DNA of 5,841 nt from Actinomycetes bacterium (GTDB taxonomy: Bacteria > Actinomycetota > Actinomycetes > Actinomycetales > Cellulomonadaceae). Numbering within the stretch: position 1 is the stretch's first letter; each line of letters opens with the position of its first letter. A program made the translations under genes and the position numbers. The notes under the pieces were generated by a model. The model made no database searches, had not been told where the DNA came from, and saw nothing but the letters and a program-made list of their open reading frames with translations. The stretch lies in the NCBI GenBank assembly GCA_023412515.1, contig JAEYNO010000198.1, positions 1 through 5,841 of the forward strand, read 5' to 3'. Shown here piece after piece: positions 5,315-5,841 of this stretch.

Positions 5315-5841
5315 AGGTGCGGAGTCGGTGCGCGCGCACGATCAGCGTCCCGGGCAGCCGGGCGCCGCGCACCGGCCCCCACCCGCCCCACACGCGCTCG
5401 TGGCCCGCAGGCCATTCGGGCTCGACCAGGCCGTCGAGCACGAACCCGGCGCCCACGACGTCGGCGACGTGGTCGGCGACCGTGCGGTGGTACTCGGCGT
5501 ACAGCACGCGCCCGTCGGCGGCTGTCTCGACGTACGGCCGGCGGTCGAAGTACGAGCGCGTCGCGGTCAGCCCGTGCTCGCTCGGGTCGTCGGGGAACGC
5601 CCAGCGCAGCGGGTGGGTGACCGAGAACACCCACCGGCCGCCCGGCCGCAGAATGCGCGCGACCTCGCGGTGCACGCGCTCGGCGTCGGGCACGAACGGC
5701 AGGGCGCCGAACGCCGTGAACGCGACGTCGAACGCCGCGTCGGCGAACGGCAGCGCACGCGCGTCCGCCTGCACGAGCGGTGTGCGGGTGCCCGCGGCGG
5801 CGTCGAGCCGGGCGGCGGCGGCGAGCATCCCGGCCGACACG
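5313..5841 (-). CDS. Class I SAM-dependent methyltransferase, N-terminus outside window
   Basis: The C-terminal 175 codons are visible, stop TGA at 5315-5313; the gene enters from the right edge. The fragment opens with VSAGMLAAAARL, which in this fold follows the acidic residue at the end of strand beta-2 that binds the ribose of SAM; the edge base fits an Asp codon there. The GxGxG SAM-binding loop (motif I) therefore lies outside, and the GTG at 5840 is probably an internal Val codon and not the start. Next come QADARALPFADAAFDVAF (24-41; post-II/motif II) and ILRPGGRWVFSVTHPL (63-78; motif III), typical of Methyltransf_11/25 proteins. The rest (HPLRWAFPDDPSEHGLT, SYFDRRPYVET, and EPEWPAGHERVWGGWGP near the end) resembles a subgroup common in actinobacteria whose substrate I do not know. 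It converges on actP, with 17 bp between the stops, so it is a separate transcription unit. Confidence 0.9.
   Translation of the reverse strand, partial: VSAGMLAAAARLDAAAGTRTPLVQADARALPFADAAFDVAFTAFGALPFVPDAERVHREVARILRPGGRWVFSVTHPLRWAFPDDPSEHGLTATRSYFDRRPYVETAADGRVLYAEYHRTVADHVADVVGAGFVLDGLVEPEWPAGHERVWGGWGPVRGARLPGTLIVRAHRLRT

Noticed and set aside
3412..5634. 740-codon open frame on the minus strand opposite actP
   Set aside because: Low-complexity Arg/Glu/Asp/His-rich product caused by reading the complement of a GC-rich membrane protein gene. It also overlaps the real methyltransferase gene in a wrong frame.
5838..5840. GTG as the start codon of the methyltransferase
   Set aside because: Starting here would remove the SAM-binding GxGxG loop. 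The sequence at the edge fits the middle of the fold, so this is an internal Val codon.

Overview
The window looks like a stretch of chromosome from a high-GC actinobacterium. G and C dominate third codon positions, GTG starts are common, the probable terminators are GC hairpins without a U-tract, and the proteins resemble those of Micrococcales such as Cellulomonas. The genus is an inference from general resemblance; nothing here proves it. I see no insertion sequence, phage gene, CRISPR array, tRNA or rRNA.

Layout, left to right. (1) Bases 1-258, minus strand: the N-terminal 86 residues of a PaaI/YdiI-type hotdog-fold acyl-CoA thioesterase, cut by the window edge. (2) Bases 259-276: an 18-bp divergent gap that must hold both promoters. 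It has a -10-like hexamer placed so that polA would be transcribed from, or next to, its own GTG start. (3) Bases 277-3003, plus strand: a complete polA (DNA polymerase I, 908 aa) with intact 5'-nuclease and polymerase motifs, a degenerate 3'-5' exonuclease domain, and Tyr at the O-helix position that is Phe762 in E. coli. (4) Bases 3004-3265: an intergenic region with a perfect 12-bp hairpin (probable polA terminator), a 13-bp palindrome, and a CRP/GlxR-like half-site pair about 50 bp before the next gene. (5) Bases 3266-5295, plus strand: a two-gene operon with a 4-bp GTGA overlap. It encodes a small two-helix DUF485 membrane protein (YjcH type) and an ActP-type sodium:solute symporter, probably for acetate or another short carboxylate. 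(6) Bases 5296-5312: a 17-bp convergent gap with a small GC hairpin that continues into the last codons of the facing gene. (7) Bases 5313-5841, minus strand: the C-terminal 175 residues of a class I SAM-dependent methyltransferase, cut at its N-terminus.

The genes do not form one pathway. polA is DNA repair and replication housekeeping. The DUF485-actP pair is a carbon-uptake unit like E. coli yjcH-actP, but without acs beside it in this window. The flanking thioesterase and methyltransferase point away from their neighbours and are separate units. I did not find a convincing undescribed system. The most informative points are the very compact, possibly leaderless, two-way promoter before polA, the cAMP-receptor-type operator candidate before actP, and the natural O-helix tyrosine combined with loss of proofreading residues in PolA.
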